A DNA stretch of 64,000 nucleotides. Source: Rhodoligotrophos defluvii (GTDB lineage Bacteria; Pseudomonadota; Alphaproteobacteria; Rhizobiales; Im1). Both the position numbers and the translations under genes were made by a program. The notes beneath the pieces are model-generated. The model was not told the origin of the DNA and did no database searches. It saw nothing but the letters and a program-made list of their open reading frames with translations. The DNA lies in NCBI RefSeq assembly GCF_005281615.1, contig NZ_SZZM01000001.1, forward strand, positions 124,272-188,271. Direction: 5' to 3'. Shown here piece after piece: positions 17,716 to 27,624 of this stretch. The first letter of the stretch is position 1. Every line of letters begins with the position of its first letter.

Positions 17716-20592
17716 ATGACCACCATGCAGAAGCCGCCCACGACCTCTAATCCCTTGCGAGAACTCGCGCATTTCGGCCAGTCCGTATGGCTCGACTATG
17801 TCAGGCGAAGCCTGATCGCATCTGGCGGATTGGCCGAGCTGATCGCGAAGGATGGGCTCAAGGGGGTCACCTCCAACCCGTCGATCTTCGAGAAGGCGAT
17901 CGCCGGCAGCACGGACTATGACGAGGATTTCGACCGGTTCGTCGCCGAGGGTGATCGTTCGGCCGGCGACATTTACGAGCACCTGGCGATTGGCGACATC
18001 AAGGCAGCGGCCGATGCCCTGCGGGTGGTCTATGACGAGACGGGCGGTGTCGACGGCTATATCAGCCTGGAAGTCTCGCCCTATCTGGCGCTGAAGACGG
18101 AGGCCACCATCGCCGAGGCCCGCCGGCTGTGGAACGCGGTGGACCGGCCGAACCTGATGGTCAAGGTGCCGGGAACCGATGCGGGCGTGCCGGCCATCCG
18201 CCAGCTGATCTCGGAAGGCATCAACATCAACGTCACCCTGCTGTTCTCGCAGGAGGCCTACAAGGCGGTGGCCGAGGCCTATCTCGCCGGCCTCGAGGAT
18301 TACCACGAGAAGGGCGGCGACCTCAGTCGGGTGGCGAGCGTGGCGAGCTTCTTCGTCAGCCGCATCGACACGGCGATCGACAAGAAGATCGACACCCGGA
18401 TTGCCGCGGGCGACCCGCAGGCGGAAGAGCTGGCCCAGCTCAAGGGCAAGGTGGCGATCGCGAATGCGAAGCTGGCCTACCAGTACTATCAGGAACTGAT
18501 CAGGACGCCGCGCTGGCTTAACCTCGCACAGCGCGGGGCGCGGCCGCAGCGGCTGCTGTGGGCTTCGACCGGCACCAAGAACAAGGCCTATAGCGATGTG
18601 CTCTATGTGGAGGAGCTGATCGGGCCGGATACGGTGAACACCATGCCGCCGGCGACCATGGATGCGTTCCGCGACCATGGCCATCCGCGCGAAAGCCTCA
18701 CCGAGGATCTCGACGGCGCCAAGGCCGTTCTGGCGGCGACGGACCGGCTGGGCCTGGATCTTGATGGGGTGACGAAGCAGCTCGTCACCGAAGGCGTGCA
18801 GCTGTTCGCCGACGCGTTCGACGAGCTGCTGGCAGCGGTGGCCGCCAAGCGGCGGCAGAAGCTCGGCAGCCGCCTCGATAGCCAAGCCTATACCCTGCCG
18901 GCCGCCATGGACGAAGCCGTTAAGGCTCGGCTGAACGATGCGCGTATCGCCGGCCTGCCGCTGCGCCTGTGGGCGCGGGATGCGAGCTTATGGACCAACG
19001 AGGACGAGGCCAAGTGGCTGGCCTGGCTCGACATCGTGGGAATCGTGCAGCGCGACATCAATAGCCTGCTCGACCTACAAGCGGACATGCGGCAGCAGGG
19101 CTACACCCATGCCCTGCTGCTGGGCATGGGCGGCTCCAGCCTTGGGCCCGAGGTTTTGGCGCGCACCTTCGGCAAGCAGGAGGGCTATCCCGAGCTCCTG
19201 GTGCTGGATTCGACCGACCCGCAGCAGATCGCGTCCTTCGAGCAGCGGATCGACCTCGGCAAGACAGTGTTCATCGTGTCGAGCAAATCAGGCTCGACGC
19301 TCGAGCCCAACATCCTCAAGGATTACTTCTTCGACGCGGTGTCGAAGGCGATCGGCGCCGACAAGGCGGGCAGCCGCTTCATCGCGGTGACCGACCCGGG
19401 ATCGCACATGCAGCAGGTGGCGGAGAAGGACGGATTTCGACACATTTTCTTCGGCGACCCGCAGATCGGCGGGCGCTATTCCGTACTGTCGAATTTCGGC
19501 ATGGTGCCGGCTGCGGTCATGGGGCTCGACCTCAAGCGGTTCCTGTCGGCGGCGGCCATCATGGTGCATAGCTGCGGCCCGGACGTGCCGCCCATCGAGA
19601 ACCCGGGCGTGCTGCTGGGGGCGATCCTGGGTGTCGGTGCCACCACCGGCCGCGACAAGGTGACGGTTATCGCCTCCCCCGGCATTGCGGATGTGGGCGC
19701 GTGGCTCGAGCAGCTGCTGGCGGAATCAACCGGCAAACAGGGCCGTGGCATCATCCCGGTGGATGCGGAGCCGCTGGGCGCGCCCAGCGTCTATGGCAAT
19801 GATCGCGTGTTCGCGTATCTGCGGCTCGCCAGCGCGCCCGATGCGGCGCAGGACCAGGCGATCACCGCTTTGGAGCAGGCGGGCCAGCCGGTGGTGCGCA
19901 TCGAGCTCGCCGAGCCCTATCAGATCGGGCAGGAGTTCTTCCGCTGGGAGATCGCAACGGCGGTTGCCGGCAGCATCATCGGCATCAATGCCTTCAACCA
20001 GCCGGACGTGGAAGCGAGCAAGGTCGCAACCCGCCAGCTGACCGACGAATATGAAAAGACCGGCAAGCTGCCGGAGGAAACGCCAATCCTCTCGGAGGAC
20101 GGCATCACGCTCTATGCGGACCCGAAAAACGCGGCGGCGCTGGCGGCGGCTACCGATGCAAAGACGCTGGATGCCTATATCAAGGCGCATCTCGGCCGGG
20201 CGCATGCGGGCGATTATGCGGCGCTGCTGGCCTATATCGACCACAACACGGAGAACACCGCAGTGCTCACCGCGCTGCGCACCCGGATTCGCGACCGGCT
20301 GAAGGTTGCGACCTGCGTCGGGTTCGGGCCACGCTTCCTGCATTCCACGGGCCAGGCCTACAAGGGCGGCCCGAATTCGGGCGTGTTCCTGCAGATCACC
20401 GCCGATCCGGCGGCCGATCTGGCCGTGCCCGGCCGCAGATACTCCTTCGGCGTCGTCATCCTCGCCCAGGCGCGAGGTGACTTCGCCGTGCTTGCGGAGC
20501 GCGATCGCCGCGCCCTGCGGGTTCACCTCGGCACCAACGTGGCGCAGGGCCTGAAGCGCCTGTCGCGCGCCGTCGATCTGGCATTGGCGTAA
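17716..20592 (+). CDS. tal-pgi: Bifunctional transaldolase / glucose-6-phosphate isomerase
   Basis: 958 residues, a fusion. The transaldolase half (about 10-375) has [13 protein letters not shown] and the Schiff-base Lys150 in [12 protein letters not shown]. The isomerase half (about 400-955) has [26 protein letters not shown] for phosphate binding, and DQFGVE-like regions replaced by [14 protein letters not shown] with [14 protein letters not shown] near 755-770. The fusion is known from acetic acid bacteria, cyanobacteria and some rhizobia. It joins fructose-6-phosphate production by transaldolase to its conversion into glucose-6-phosphate, allowing cyclic use of the pathway together with Zwf and Gnd downstream. 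AGGAG precedes the ATG. No frameshift or stop separates the halves. Confidence 0.96.
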   Translation: MTTMQKPPTTSNPLRELAHFGQSVWLDYVRRSLIASGGLAELIAKDGLKGVTSNPSIFEKAIAGSTDYDEDFDRFVAEGDRSAGDIYEHLAIGDIKAAADALRVVYDETGGVDGYISLEVSPYLALKTEATIAEARRLWNAVDRPNLMVKVPGTDAGVPAIRQLISEGININVTLLFSQEAYKAVAEAYLAGLEDYHEKGGDLSRVASVASFFVSRIDTAIDKKIDTRIAAGDPQAEELAQLKGKVAIANAKLAYQYYQELIRTPRWLNLAQRGARPQRLLWASTGTKNKAYSDVLYVEELIGPDTVNTMPPATMDAFRDHGHPRESLTEDLDGAKAVLAATDRLGLDLDGVTKQLVTEGVQLFADAFDELLAAVAAKRRQKLGSRLDSQAYTLPAAMDEAVKARLNDARIAGLPLRLWARDASLWTNEDEAKWLAWLDIVGIVQRDINSLLDLQADMRQQGYTHALLLGMGGSSLGPEVLARTFGKQEGYPELLVLDSTDPQQIASFEQRIDLGKTVFIVSSKSGSTLEPNILKDYFFDAVSKAIGADKAGSRFIAVTDPGSHMQQVAEKDGFRHIFFGDPQIGGRYSVLSNFGMVPAAVMGLDLKRFLSAAAIMVHSCGPDVPPIENPGVLLGAILGVGATTGRDKVTVIASPGIADVGAWLEQLLAESTGKQGRGIIPVDAEPLGAPSVYGNDRVFAYLRLASAPDAAQDQAITALEQAGQPVVRIELAEPYQIGQEFFRWEIATAVAGSIIGINAFNQPDVEASKVATRQLTDEYEKTGKLPEETPILSEDGITLYADPKNAAALAAATDAKTLDAYIKAHLGRAHAGDYAALLAYIDHNTENTAVLTALRTRIRDRLKVATCVGFGPRFLHSTGQAYKGGPNSGVFLQITADPAADLAVPGRRYSFGVVILAQARGDFAVLAERDRRALRVHLGTNVAQGLKRLSRAVDLALA

Positions 20593-20623
20593 ATCGATTT
20601 TGGAGCAACTGGGGACGAAAACG

Positions 20624-21607
20624 ATGCAACTTGGCATGATCGGTTTGGGGCGTATGGGGGGCAATATCGTCCGGCGGCTCACGCGGGCCGGACACCACTG
20701 CGTGGTCTACGACCGCAACCCCTCGGCCGTGACCGAGCTTGCCGGAGAGGGTGCCGTGGGCTCGGGCGGGCTTGCCGACCTGGTGGCCAAGCTCGATGCA
20801 CCGCGGGCGGTGTGGGTCATGCTGCCGGCGGGCGCGCCGACCGAAAGCACCGTGCAGGAACTGGGCACGCTGCTCCAGTCCGGCGATATCATCATCGACG
20901 GCGGCAACACCTTCTACAAGGACGATATCCGCCGCGGCGCCGCCCTCAAGCAAAAGGGCATCCACTATGTGGATGTGGGCACGTCCGGCGGGGTGTGGGG
21001 CCTCGAGCGTGGCTATTGCATGATGATCGGCGGCGCCAAGGAGGCGGTCGACCATCTCGATCCGATCCTGGCGACGCTTGCGCCAGGCCTTGGCACCATC
21101 CCGCGGACACCGGGCCGCGAGGGCCGCGATCCGCGGCCCGAGATGGGCTATATCCATGCCGGCCCGATCGGCGCCGGCCATTTCGTGAAGATGGTGCACA
21201 ACGGCATCGAATACGGGCTGATGCAGGCCTATGCGGAGGGGTTCGACATCCTCAAGAACAAGGATTCCGACGCCCTGCCGGAGGACGAGCGCTACACGCT
21301 GGACATGGCCGACATCGCCGAGGTGTGGCGGCGCGGCAGCGTGATCTCGTCCTGGCTGCTCGACCTGACCGCGGAAGCCTTGGCGCAGGATGGCAGCCTT
21401 TCGGATTATTCGGGCGAAGTGGCCGATAGCGGCGAAGGCCGGTGGACGGTGAACGCCGCGGTGGAGGAGGCGGTGCCGGCGACCGTTCTGACCGCCGCGC
21501 TCTATGCCCGGTTCCGCTCGCGCCAGACCGATGCCTTCAGCGAGAAGCTCTTGTCGGCCATGCGCTTCATGTTCGGCGGCCACACGGAATTCAAGACAAA
21601 GGGATAG
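20624..21607 (+). CDS. gnd: 6-phosphogluconate dehydrogenase, decarboxylating, short (GndA/YqeC) type
   Basis: 327 residues, the short form, compared with about 470 for the E. coli enzyme. The Rossmann motif is [17 protein letters not shown], the substrate part is [19 protein letters not shown], and the catalytic Lys/Asn block is [23 protein letters not shown], which spans 20+ residues from about 183. The short type is often NAD-preferring in other bacteria; the residue after the second beta-strand is Asp-Arg-Asn (VYDRNPS), and this Asp-containing pattern does not settle NADP use. Start at 20624 (GGGGAC upstream) is preferred over a TTG at 20600. Converts 6-phosphogluconate to ribulose-5-phosphate and CO2. 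Confidence 0.95.
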   Translation: MQLGMIGLGRMGGNIVRRLTRAGHHCVVYDRNPSAVTELAGEGAVGSGGLADLVAKLDAPRAVWVMLPAGAPTESTVQELGTLLQSGDIIIDGGNTFYKDDIRRGAALKQKGIHYVDVGTSGGVWGLERGYCMMIGGAKEAVDHLDPILATLAPGLGTIPRTPGREGRDPRPEMGYIHAGPIGAGHFVKMVHNGIEYGLMQAYAEGFDILKNKDSDALPEDERYTLDMADIAEVWRRGSVISSWLLDLTAEALAQDGSLSDYSGEVADSGEGRWTVNAAVEEAVPATVLTAALYARFRSRQTDAFSEKLLSAMRFMFGGHTEFKTKG

Positions 21608-21612
21608 GAGCG

Positions 21613-23169
21613 ATGGACGCGCCCGTAAAGCCGGCCCCGGCCTGCCTGCCCGCCAACAGCAAGACAGCGCCGCCCTCCACTCTGGTCATCTTCGGGGCTG
21701 GTGGTGATCTCACCAAGCGGCTGCTCATCCCCGCCATCTACAATCTGGTGAACGACAAGGCGCTGGACGACCACTTCCAGATCATCGGCGTCGACCTGGT
21801 GGCCAATGACGACCAGGGCTTCCGCGATCACCTGACCGAGAACATGAAGGCGCTTGTCGCCGGCGGCCACGGCGAGTTCGCCTCGCCCGAGCTCGATCAG
21901 CAGGCGTGGAGCTGGCTGATGAGCCGGGTGTTTTACCTCCCTGGCGATTTCAGCAATCCCGACACGTTCACCCGTCTGAAATACCTCGTGGACGAGCGCG
22001 AACAGGAGACGGGCTGCGGCAACGCGGTCTTCTATCTGGCCGTGGCGCCGCGCTTTTTCGGGCCCATCGTGGAGCAGCTCGGCCAAGCCGGCCTGCTGGC
22101 GGAGACGGAGGCTCATTTCCGACGGGTGGTGGTGGAGAAGCCGTTCGGAACCGACCTCGCCTCGGCCAAGGCGCTGAACCAGCAGATCCTGAAAGTGGCC
22201 GACGAGCACCAGATCTTCCGCATCGACCACTACCTCGGCAAGGAGACGGTGCAGAACATCATGGTTCTGCGCTTTGCCAACGGCTTCTTCGAGCCGGTCT
22301 GGAACCGCGACCATATAGACCACGTGCAGATCACCGCGGCGGAGACGGTGGGGGTGGAGCAGCGCGGCAAGTTCTATGACGCGACCGGTGCCCTGCGCGA
22401 CATGGTGCCCAACCACATGTTCCAGCTGCTCGCCATGATCGCCATGGAGCCGCCGAACTCGTTCGATGCGGATGCGGTGCGCAGCGAGAAGGCCAAGGCG
22501 ATCGAGGCCATTCGCAACTACACGCCGGAGGAGGCGGTCAAGAACGCGGTGAGGGCGCAGTATCGGGCCGGCACGGTGCTGGGCAAGCCGGTCAACAATT
22601 ACCGCGACGAGCCGAACGTCTCGCCCACGAGCATGACCGAGACCTATGTCGCCATGAAGTTCATGATCGACAACTGGCGCTGGGCGGGCGTGCCGTTCTA
22701 TGTCCGCACGGGCAAGGCCTTGGCGGTGCGGCGCACGGAAATCGGCATTCAGTTCAAGCGCGCGCCGCATGTGCTGTTCCGCAGCATCGGCATTAGCGAG
22801 CTCGCGCCCAACATGATGGTGTTCCGCATCCAGCCGAATGAAGGTGTTTCTCTGCGGTTTGCCGCCAAGAAACCCGGCCGCGAGGTGGAACTGCGGGATG
22901 TGCGGATGGATTTTCGCTATGCGGACTATTTCCAGGCCGAGCCGTCCACGGGCTACGAGACGCTGATCTATGACTGTCTGACGGGAGATGCCACGCTGTT
23001 CCAGCGGGCCGACAATATCGAGGCGGGGTGGACCGAGGTTCAGCCGCTGCTCGATGGATGGTCAGCGAATGATGCTCCGCTCGAATTCTATGATGCCGGC
23101 AGCGACGGGCCCGCGGCTGCCGACGCTCTGCTCGCCCGGGATGGATTTAAATGGCTGCCTCTGACATGA
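21613..23169 (+). CDS. zwf: Glucose-6-phosphate 1-dehydrogenase
   Basis: 518 residues. The coenzyme motif is FGAGGDLTKRLL (from about residue 27), and the active-site motif RIDHYLGKE is at 203-211, with the catalytic His a little further on in the dimer core. EKPFGTDLASAK and the C-terminal beta-sheet are all present. It starts 5 bp after the gnd stop with GGAG in between. It oxidises glucose-6-phosphate to 6-phosphogluconolactone with NADP or NAD. It overlaps the next gene by 19 bp. The N-terminus has an extra 20-residue Pro/Ala-rich piece. Confidence 0.97.
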   Translation: MDAPVKPAPACLPANSKTAPPSTLVIFGAGGDLTKRLLIPAIYNLVNDKALDDHFQIIGVDLVANDDQGFRDHLTENMKALVAGGHGEFASPELDQQAWSWLMSRVFYLPGDFSNPDTFTRLKYLVDEREQETGCGNAVFYLAVAPRFFGPIVEQLGQAGLLAETEAHFRRVVVEKPFGTDLASAKALNQQILKVADEHQIFRIDHYLGKETVQNIMVLRFANGFFEPVWNRDHIDHVQITAAETVGVEQRGKFYDATGALRDMVPNHMFQLLAMIAMEPPNSFDADAVRSEKAKAIEAIRNYTPEEAVKNAVRAQYRAGTVLGKPVNNYRDEPNVSPTSMTETYVAMKFMIDNWRWAGVPFYVRTGKALAVRRTEIGIQFKRAPHVLFRSIGISELAPNMMVFRIQPNEGVSLRFAAKKPGREVELRDVRMDFRYADYFQAEPSTGYETLIYDCLTGDATLFQRADNIEAGWTEVQPLLDGWSANDAPLEFYDAGSDGPAAADALLARDGFKWLPLT

Positions 23170-24077
23170 CCGATGCCACCGCGCCAGATTTTTCCAGCCT
23201 GGCCGCTCGGGCCGGCGGCAGGGTGCGCCTGGTGGTGAGCGACGTGGACGGCTCTCTCGTCACCCGCGAGAAGGTGCTGACCCCGTCGGCCGTTGCCGCC
23301 GCCAAGGACCTCAAGGCGGCCGGCATCGCGTTCACCGCCGTCTCCAGCCGGCCGCCACGTGGCATGGCGATGCTGATCGAGCCTCTCGCCATTACCCAGC
23401 CGCTCGGCGCGTTCAACGGCGGCACCATCTTCATGCCGGATATGACGGTCATCGACCAGCAGGCGGTGCCGCTGGAGGCGGCCCGGCGTGCGGTCACCGT
23501 GATGCGCGACTATGGCGCCGACATCTGGGTGTTCAGCGGAGACAAGTGGCTGGTGACCAACCCGGACGCCCATTACATCCCGCGCGAGCGGCGCACGGTG
23601 CAGTTCGAGCCGACCGTGGTGGCGGATCTCGACCCCTATCTCGGCAGCGCGGGCAAGATCGTCGGCTCGTCGGAGGATTTCGACCGCCTCAAGGAGTGCG
23701 AGCTGGCGCTGCAGGCCGAGCTGCACGGCAGCGCCACGGCCCGCCGGTCGCAGAACTATTATCTCGACGTTACCCCGCCGGGGATGGACAAGGGCTATGC
23801 GGTGCGCACGCTGGCGCGGATGATGAACATCCCGCTGCAGGAGGTCGCCGTGATCGGCGACATGGTGAACGACCTGCCGATGTTTCGGGCGGCGGGCCTC
23901 GCGATCGCCATGGGCAATGGCAGCGACGAGGTCAAGGCCGCCGCGGACCACGTGACCGACACGTGCGACAACGAAGGCTTCGCCAAGGCGGTGGCCGAAT
24001 TCATCCTGCCGCTGGCCGGCCCGGGGCAGGATGAAGGTTCCGCTGCCGGGCGCTCGACCCAGGGGAGCAGAGCATGA
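23151..24077 (+). CDS. Cof-type HAD phosphatase
   Basis: 308 residues. HAD motif I is SDVDGSLVTREK with Asp31 and Asp33, motif II is in TAVSSRPPRG, and motifs III/IV are DKGYAVRTLARMM and VIGDMVNDLPMFRAAG, followed by NGSDEVKAAADHVT. The C2B cap lies between motifs II and III, typical of the Cof/YbiV subfamily that removes phosphate from sugar phosphates. It overlaps zwf by 19 bp and the next gene by ATGA, so it is firmly in the operon. Its place between Zwf and Pgl suggests removal of a phosphosugar overflow or damaged product of the pathway, which is inference. A role as kinase-coupled sensor is less likely. Confidence 0.88.
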   Translation: MAASDMTDATAPDFSSLAARAGGRVRLVVSDVDGSLVTREKVLTPSAVAAAKDLKAAGIAFTAVSSRPPRGMAMLIEPLAITQPLGAFNGGTIFMPDMTVIDQQAVPLEAARRAVTVMRDYGADIWVFSGDKWLVTNPDAHYIPRERRTVQFEPTVVADLDPYLGSAGKIVGSSEDFDRLKECELALQAELHGSATARRSQNYYLDVTPPGMDKGYAVRTLARMMNIPLQEVAVIGDMVNDLPMFRAAGLAIAMGNGSDEVKAAADHVTDTCDNEGFAKAVAEFILPLAGPGQDEGSAAGRSTQGSRA

Positions 24078-24802
24078 CCGCGCAGATCCACGTCCTTTCC
24101 GATCCGGACACGCTGGCGGTTGCGGTGGCCGACTGGCTGGTCGGGCGCATGCGGGGCACGAGCAAGCCGTTTTCCATGAACCTGTCTGGCGGCTCGACGC
24201 CCAAGCGGCTCTACGGACTGCTCGCGCAGGCCCCCTATCGCGACCAGATCGAGTGGCAGCGCCTGCACCTGTTCTTCGGCGACGAGCGGTATGTGCCGCA
24301 CGATGATCCGGAAAGCAATTATCGCATGGTGCACGACGCACTGATCGCGCATGTGCCGTTGCCAGCAGAAAACGTGCATCCCATTCCGGCGGGCCCCTCC
24401 CCTGCCGAGGCGGCCGCTGCCTATGAAGCCAAGCTGAAGAATTTCTACGGCGCCGACCACCTCGATCCAAGCCGGCCCTTGTTCGACGTGAGTCTGCTGG
24501 GCTTGGGCCCTGACGGGCATACCGCCTCTCTGTTTCCCGGCAGTTCGGCCTTGGAGGAAAAGCAGGCTTGGGTCTTGTCGGTGATCGGCTCGAAGCCGCC
24601 GCCGCAGCGGATCACCCTCACCCTGCCGGTGCTCGACAGCTGCGCGGCGGCCGCGTTCATCGTCTCTGGATCGGAGAAGGAGCCGATCGTGCAGCGGCTG
24701 CTCGGGGGCGACAAGGCGCTGCCCGCTGGCCGGATCTCGCCTCTGGGGGAGCTGCACTGGTTCCTGGACGAGGCTGCGGCGGGTGGCCCGGCGGGCCCAT
24801 GA
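24074..24802 (+). CDS. pgl: 6-phosphogluconolactonase
   Basis: 242 residues. The conserved blocks NLSGGSTPKRLYGLL, FFGDERYVPHDDPESNY and LLGLGPDGHTASLFPG are intact. The enzyme belongs to the NagB/RpiA/DevB fold and opens 6-phosphogluconolactone. It overlaps the HAD gene by ATGA and the gluconokinase gene by ATGA, so the three are translated as one coupled series. This type is the DevB group and not the beta-propeller YbhE group. Confidence 0.96.
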   Translation: MTAQIHVLSDPDTLAVAVADWLVGRMRGTSKPFSMNLSGGSTPKRLYGLLAQAPYRDQIEWQRLHLFFGDERYVPHDDPESNYRMVHDALIAHVPLPAENVHPIPAGPSPAEAAAAYEAKLKNFYGADHLDPSRPLFDVSLLGLGPDGHTASLFPGSSALEEKQAWVLSVIGSKPPPQRITLTLPVLDSCAAAAFIVSGSEKEPIVQRLLGGDKALPAGRISPLGELHWFLDEAAAGGPAGP

Positions 24803-25320
24803 TTCTGGTGGCCATGGGCGTTTCGGGCGCGGGCAAGTCGACCATTGCCCGCGAACTGGCCGAGCGGCTCGGCTGGGCTTTTGCCGAGGGGGATGACTTT
24901 CACGATCCGGCCGCGCGGGCCAAGATGGCGGCGGGCCATGCCTTGACCGATGCCGACCGCCGCCCGTGGCTCGAGCGCATTGCGGCGTGGATCGATGCCC
25001 GGCTGGCGGAAGGTAGAGATGGCGTGGTGTCGTGCTCCGCCCTCAAGCGCAGCTATCGCGATCTCTTGCGACGGGACCATCCGGAGGTGCGCATCCTTTA
25101 TCTGCGCGGCAGTCGGGCGCTCATTGCCGCGCGCCTCAGCGGGCGCACCGGGCACTTCATGCCGCAGGCGCTGCTCGAGAGCCAGTTCGCGACGCTCGAA
25201 GAGCCCGGGCCGGACGAGGCGACGATCGTGGTGGATGTGGACCAGTCGGTGCCCGCGATCGTCGATGCGGTGATCGCCGCCCTGCCCCCGGACAAGCGGA
25301 GACCCGTGCAGCGCCGTTGA
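24799..25320 (+). CDS. gntK: Gluconokinase, GntK family
   Basis: 173 residues. P-loop GVSGAGKST at 7-15, the aspartate block AEGDDFHDPAARAKMAAGHALTDADR, followed by CSALKRSYRDLLR and SRTGHFMP-type lid (SGRTGHFMPQALLESQFATLE). It phosphorylates gluconate to 6-phosphogluconate, feeding external or periplasmic gluconate into Gnd, or into the Entner-Doudoroff route if edd/eda exist elsewhere; neither gene is in this operon. ATG at 24799 overlaps the pgl stop. The gene ends 5 bp before a change of strand. Confidence 0.95.
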   Translation: MILVAMGVSGAGKSTIARELAERLGWAFAEGDDFHDPAARAKMAAGHALTDADRRPWLERIAAWIDARLAEGRDGVVSCSALKRSYRDLLRRDHPEVRILYLRGSRALIAARLSGRTGHFMPQALLESQFATLEEPGPDEATIVVDVDQSVPAIVDAVIAALPPDKRRPVQRR

Positions 25321-25330
25321 CGCCCCGCAC

Positions 25331-25374
25331 CTTCCTCACGCGAACCGGTATCCACGTCGCTCGAAAATGCTCTA
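25331..25374. repeat. Dispersed rhizobial intergenic element, copy 1
   Basis: The minus-strand core reads TAGAGCATTTTCGAGCGA followed by CGTGGATACCGGTTCGCG. A sequence of this kind occurs very widely between genes of Hyphomicrobiales from my memory of such genomes. Here its TAG is the stop codon of marC. A second, more diverged copy lies at 50897-50926 at the end of another gene. Confidence 0.65.
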
Positions 25375-26007
25375 AATCGGCGGCAAGGAGAGCCACCGCT
25401 GAAACGCGGTGACGATGAGGTTCACGGCGACCGCCGCCAGGATCATGCCCATGACCCGGCGGGCGATCTGAATGCCGGCCTGGCCGATGACGCGGATGAT
25501 GAGTTCGCCGGCCAGGAAGGCCATGGCCAGGATCACCAGCACGGATGCCAGCGCGCCAATGGTCTCCATCTGCTCGATGAAGGACAGGCGATTGTTGTCC
25601 ATGAGCAGCACCATGGTGAGGATGGCGCCGGGACCGGCCATGATCGGCGTGGCCAAGGGATAGACCGCAAGGCTGATGGGATTGGCGACACTGTCGGTTG
25701 GAACGGCGCTCGGCGCCGTCTCCGCGCCCAGCACCATGGTGAGCGAGAACAAGAGCAGGATCAGACCGCCGGCGATTTGGAAGGCCAGCAGCGAGACCCC
25801 CATGGCATGCAGCAGCGCCTGGCCGGCGAAGCCGAAGAACACCAAAATGAGGAATGCGAAGAAGGCGGCGTAGACGGCGGCGACGCGCCGCTCCCGCGTG
25901 GTCAGAGCCCCCGTGGCGCCGAGAAAGAGCGGAAGATGTCCCACCGGATCGAGCATGATCCACAAGGTGGTGAACTGGGTGATGAAAAGCGCAAGATCGG
26001 GAATCAT
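25372..26007 (-). CDS. MarC family integral membrane protein
   Basis: 211 residues with six membrane segments. The N-terminus IPDLALFITQFTTLWIMLDPVGHLPLFL and the second-half motif PLATPIMAGPGAILTMVLL are diagnostic, with a charged loop between. MarC/SnatA proteins were once linked to multiple antibiotic resistance, and SnatA of an archaeon transports small neutral amino acids; the substrate here is not known. Its stop codon TAG is supplied by the dispersed element. The Met at 26007 starts the family homology; no clear Shine-Dalgarno is seen in front of it. Confidence 0.92.
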   Translation of the reverse strand: MIPDLALFITQFTTLWIMLDPVGHLPLFLGATGALTTRERRVAAVYAAFFAFLILVFFGFAGQALLHAMGVSLLAFQIAGGLILLLFSLTMVLGAETAPSAVPTDSVANPISLAVYPLATPIMAGPGAILTMVLLMDNNRLSFIEQMETIGALASVLVILAMAFLAGELIIRVIGQAGIQIARRVMGMILAAVAVNLIVTAFQRWLSLPPI

Positions 26008-26026
26008 TTGGCCGCCGAACAAATCA

Positions 26027-26716
26027 CTACGGAATGTAATAGAACGGGTTGGGGAGAAGGAACGTCCGCTCCGCGGCGCCGCCCGCGAGATCGGAATGCT
26101 GGTCGCCCATGTTGGCGATGATGCGGTATCCTTCAGCCTCGATTTGGCGCCGACGTGGCGCCTTGAAGTCAGCCGCGGAGGCGAAGCGCGCGCCCTCCGG
26201 CACCATGTCCAGGCGGCTGAAGCCCGTGTAGCCCACGCGGCGCAGGTTGCGCTCGGTGGCTCGGCGCTGCGATTCCGGCCGGCCGGTGATGAAGAAGACC
26301 GCCACGCCCGCGGCGCGTGCGGCCCGGTAGAGGCGCAGGGTTGCCGGGATCGCGGGGTCGGCGCCTTTGAGGTCCCAGTCACGCCAGCCGCAGGGCTGGT
26401 TGGGGCCGGCAAGGCAGGGCCCCTCGACGAATCGGCCGAAATCGTTGGCGACGATCTCCGACCAGTTCGACAGGGACGTGTCGTCAATGTCCAGCACCAG
26501 CGCGGGCCTCTTCACGTGCCTCGCCCGGCTCAGGATCCAAGTCTCGGCGCGGGCGGCAACCGAGGCCAGATCACGCGCATAGGCGCCGCTGTTGTGGTAT
26601 CGGGTGGCGGCGATCTTGGCGATGCCGACATTGGCGGGCTGCGACAGCCGCGGTTCGGCGGCGCATATGCCCGCCGTGAGCGCCAGGACCAGGCCCAGCA
26701 GAACACCCGGCTTCAT
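26027..26716 (-). CDS. Exported HAD-superfamily acid phosphatase (class B/IIIB-like)
   Basis: 229 residues. The signal peptide (about 1-20, GICAA) is followed by a HAD domain whose motif I is VLDIDDTSLSNW (Asp76, Asp78), motif II FFITGRPESQR and motif III/IV near GYRIIANMGDQHSDL. The order with DxDDT and a late GDQxSDL matches acid phosphatases of the AphA/P4 lipoprotein type, which act outside the cytoplasm on nucleotides or sugar phosphates. No lipobox is present, so it is soluble in the periplasm. It ends 19 bp before the MarC start codon on the same strand. Confidence 0.9.
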   Translation of the reverse strand: MKPGVLLGLVLALTAGICAAEPRLSQPANVGIAKIAATRYHNSGAYARDLASVAARAETWILSRARHVKRPALVLDIDDTSLSNWSEIVANDFGRFVEGPCLAGPNQPCGWRDWDLKGADPAIPATLRLYRAARAAGVAVFFITGRPESQRRATERNLRRVGYTGFSRLDMVPEGARFASAADFKAPRRRQIEAEGYRIIANMGDQHSDLAGGAAERTFLLPNPFYYIP

Positions 26717-26772
26717 GAGTTTCCCCCTCCCCTGACGCCCGCCGCGCCGTCACTGTTCCTCAACAGCCGCGC

Positions 26773-27519
26773 CTACCGCCCGCCAGCCACATCGACTATA
26801 GCACCGGTCACGTAGGACGCGGCATCCGACAGCAGCCAGGCGATCACCTCGGCAACCTCGTCGGCACTGCCGGCGCGCTTCATCGGTGTGGTCGGCGCAA
26901 GGCGCTCGAGCCGGTCGTGCAGCCCGGCCCGGGCATGGATCTCGGTCTCGATCAATCCCGGCCGCACCGCATTCACCCGAATGCCCTCGTCTGCGACCTC
27001 GCGGGCAAGGCCGAGGGTGAAGGTGTCGATCGCGCCCTTGGATGCGGCATAGTGAATGAACTCGTTGGCGCTGCCGATCCTGGCGGCCATCGAGGACACG
27101 TTGACAATGGCGCCGCCCTTGCCGCCGTGGCGGGTGGACATGCGGCGGACCGCCTCGCGCGCCGGGATCAGGCTGCCGAACACATTAACGGCGAGCACCT
27201 CGGTGAGGTCGCGGCCGGCAAGGTTCTCAAGCCGGCCTGCAGGCCCGGTGATGCCGGCATTGTTGACCAGCGCGGTGATCCGGCCGAGATCGCGGTCGAT
27301 TTGCTGGAAGAGCGAAACGATCTCCTGCTCGTCGGCCACGTCGGCCCGGTAGATCCTGGCCTGTACACCCTCGGCCGCCACCTTCGCCGCAACCTGCTCC
27401 GCCTCTGCCGCTGCCCTGCCATAGGTCAGCGCGAGATGATAGCCCTGCTTGGCGAGACGGATCGCGGTCGCCGCGCCGATGCCGCGGCTGGCGCCGGTGA
27501 CGACAGCAAGCTGTGTCAT
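26773..27519 (-). CDS. SDR family NAD(P)-dependent oxidoreductase
   Basis: 248 residues. Cofactor motif VTGASRGIG near 7-15, NNAG at 86-89, the catalytic Tyr157 and Lys161 in YAASK, and Ser143 nearby. It is a classical SDR of the FabG-like type, and the substrate is unknown; the YgfF group of SDRs with glucose dehydrogenase-like activity is similar in motif order. The start at 27519 is set by GAGAGGAGG. It is followed by the acid phosphatase gene on the same strand (57 bp). The gene diverges from a short transcription unit whose promoter is only 56 bp from this start. Confidence 0.92.
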   Translation of the reverse strand: MTQLAVVTGASRGIGAATAIRLAKQGYHLALTYGRAAAEAEQVAAKVAAEGVQARIYRADVADEQEIVSLFQQIDRDLGRITALVNNAGITGPAGRLENLAGRDLTEVLAVNVFGSLIPAREAVRRMSTRHGGKGGAIVNVSSMAARIGSANEFIHYAASKGAIDTFTLGLAREVADEGIRVNAVRPGLIETEIHARAGLHDRLERLAPTTPMKRAGSADEVAEVIAWLLSDAASYVTGAIVDVAGGR

Positions 27520-27574
27520 GAAACCTCCTCTCGCTCTCCTTATGGCCCACAACTGGGCGCTCGTAAAAATTCAG

Positions 27575-27604
27575 CTTACAGCGCCGCAAGAGAGAGGCTA
27601 TTCT
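27575..27604 (+). promoter_or_regulatory. Candidate promoter of the 27-codon gene
   Basis: CTTACA at 27575-27580 and TATTCT at 27599-27604 are 18 bp apart. They resemble the rhizobial CTTGAC and TATAAT-type hexamers. A start near 27611 would give a leader of about 30 nt before the small open frame. Confidence 0.4.
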
Positions 27605-27624
27605 GTGGGCGTCGTCAACAGTTT

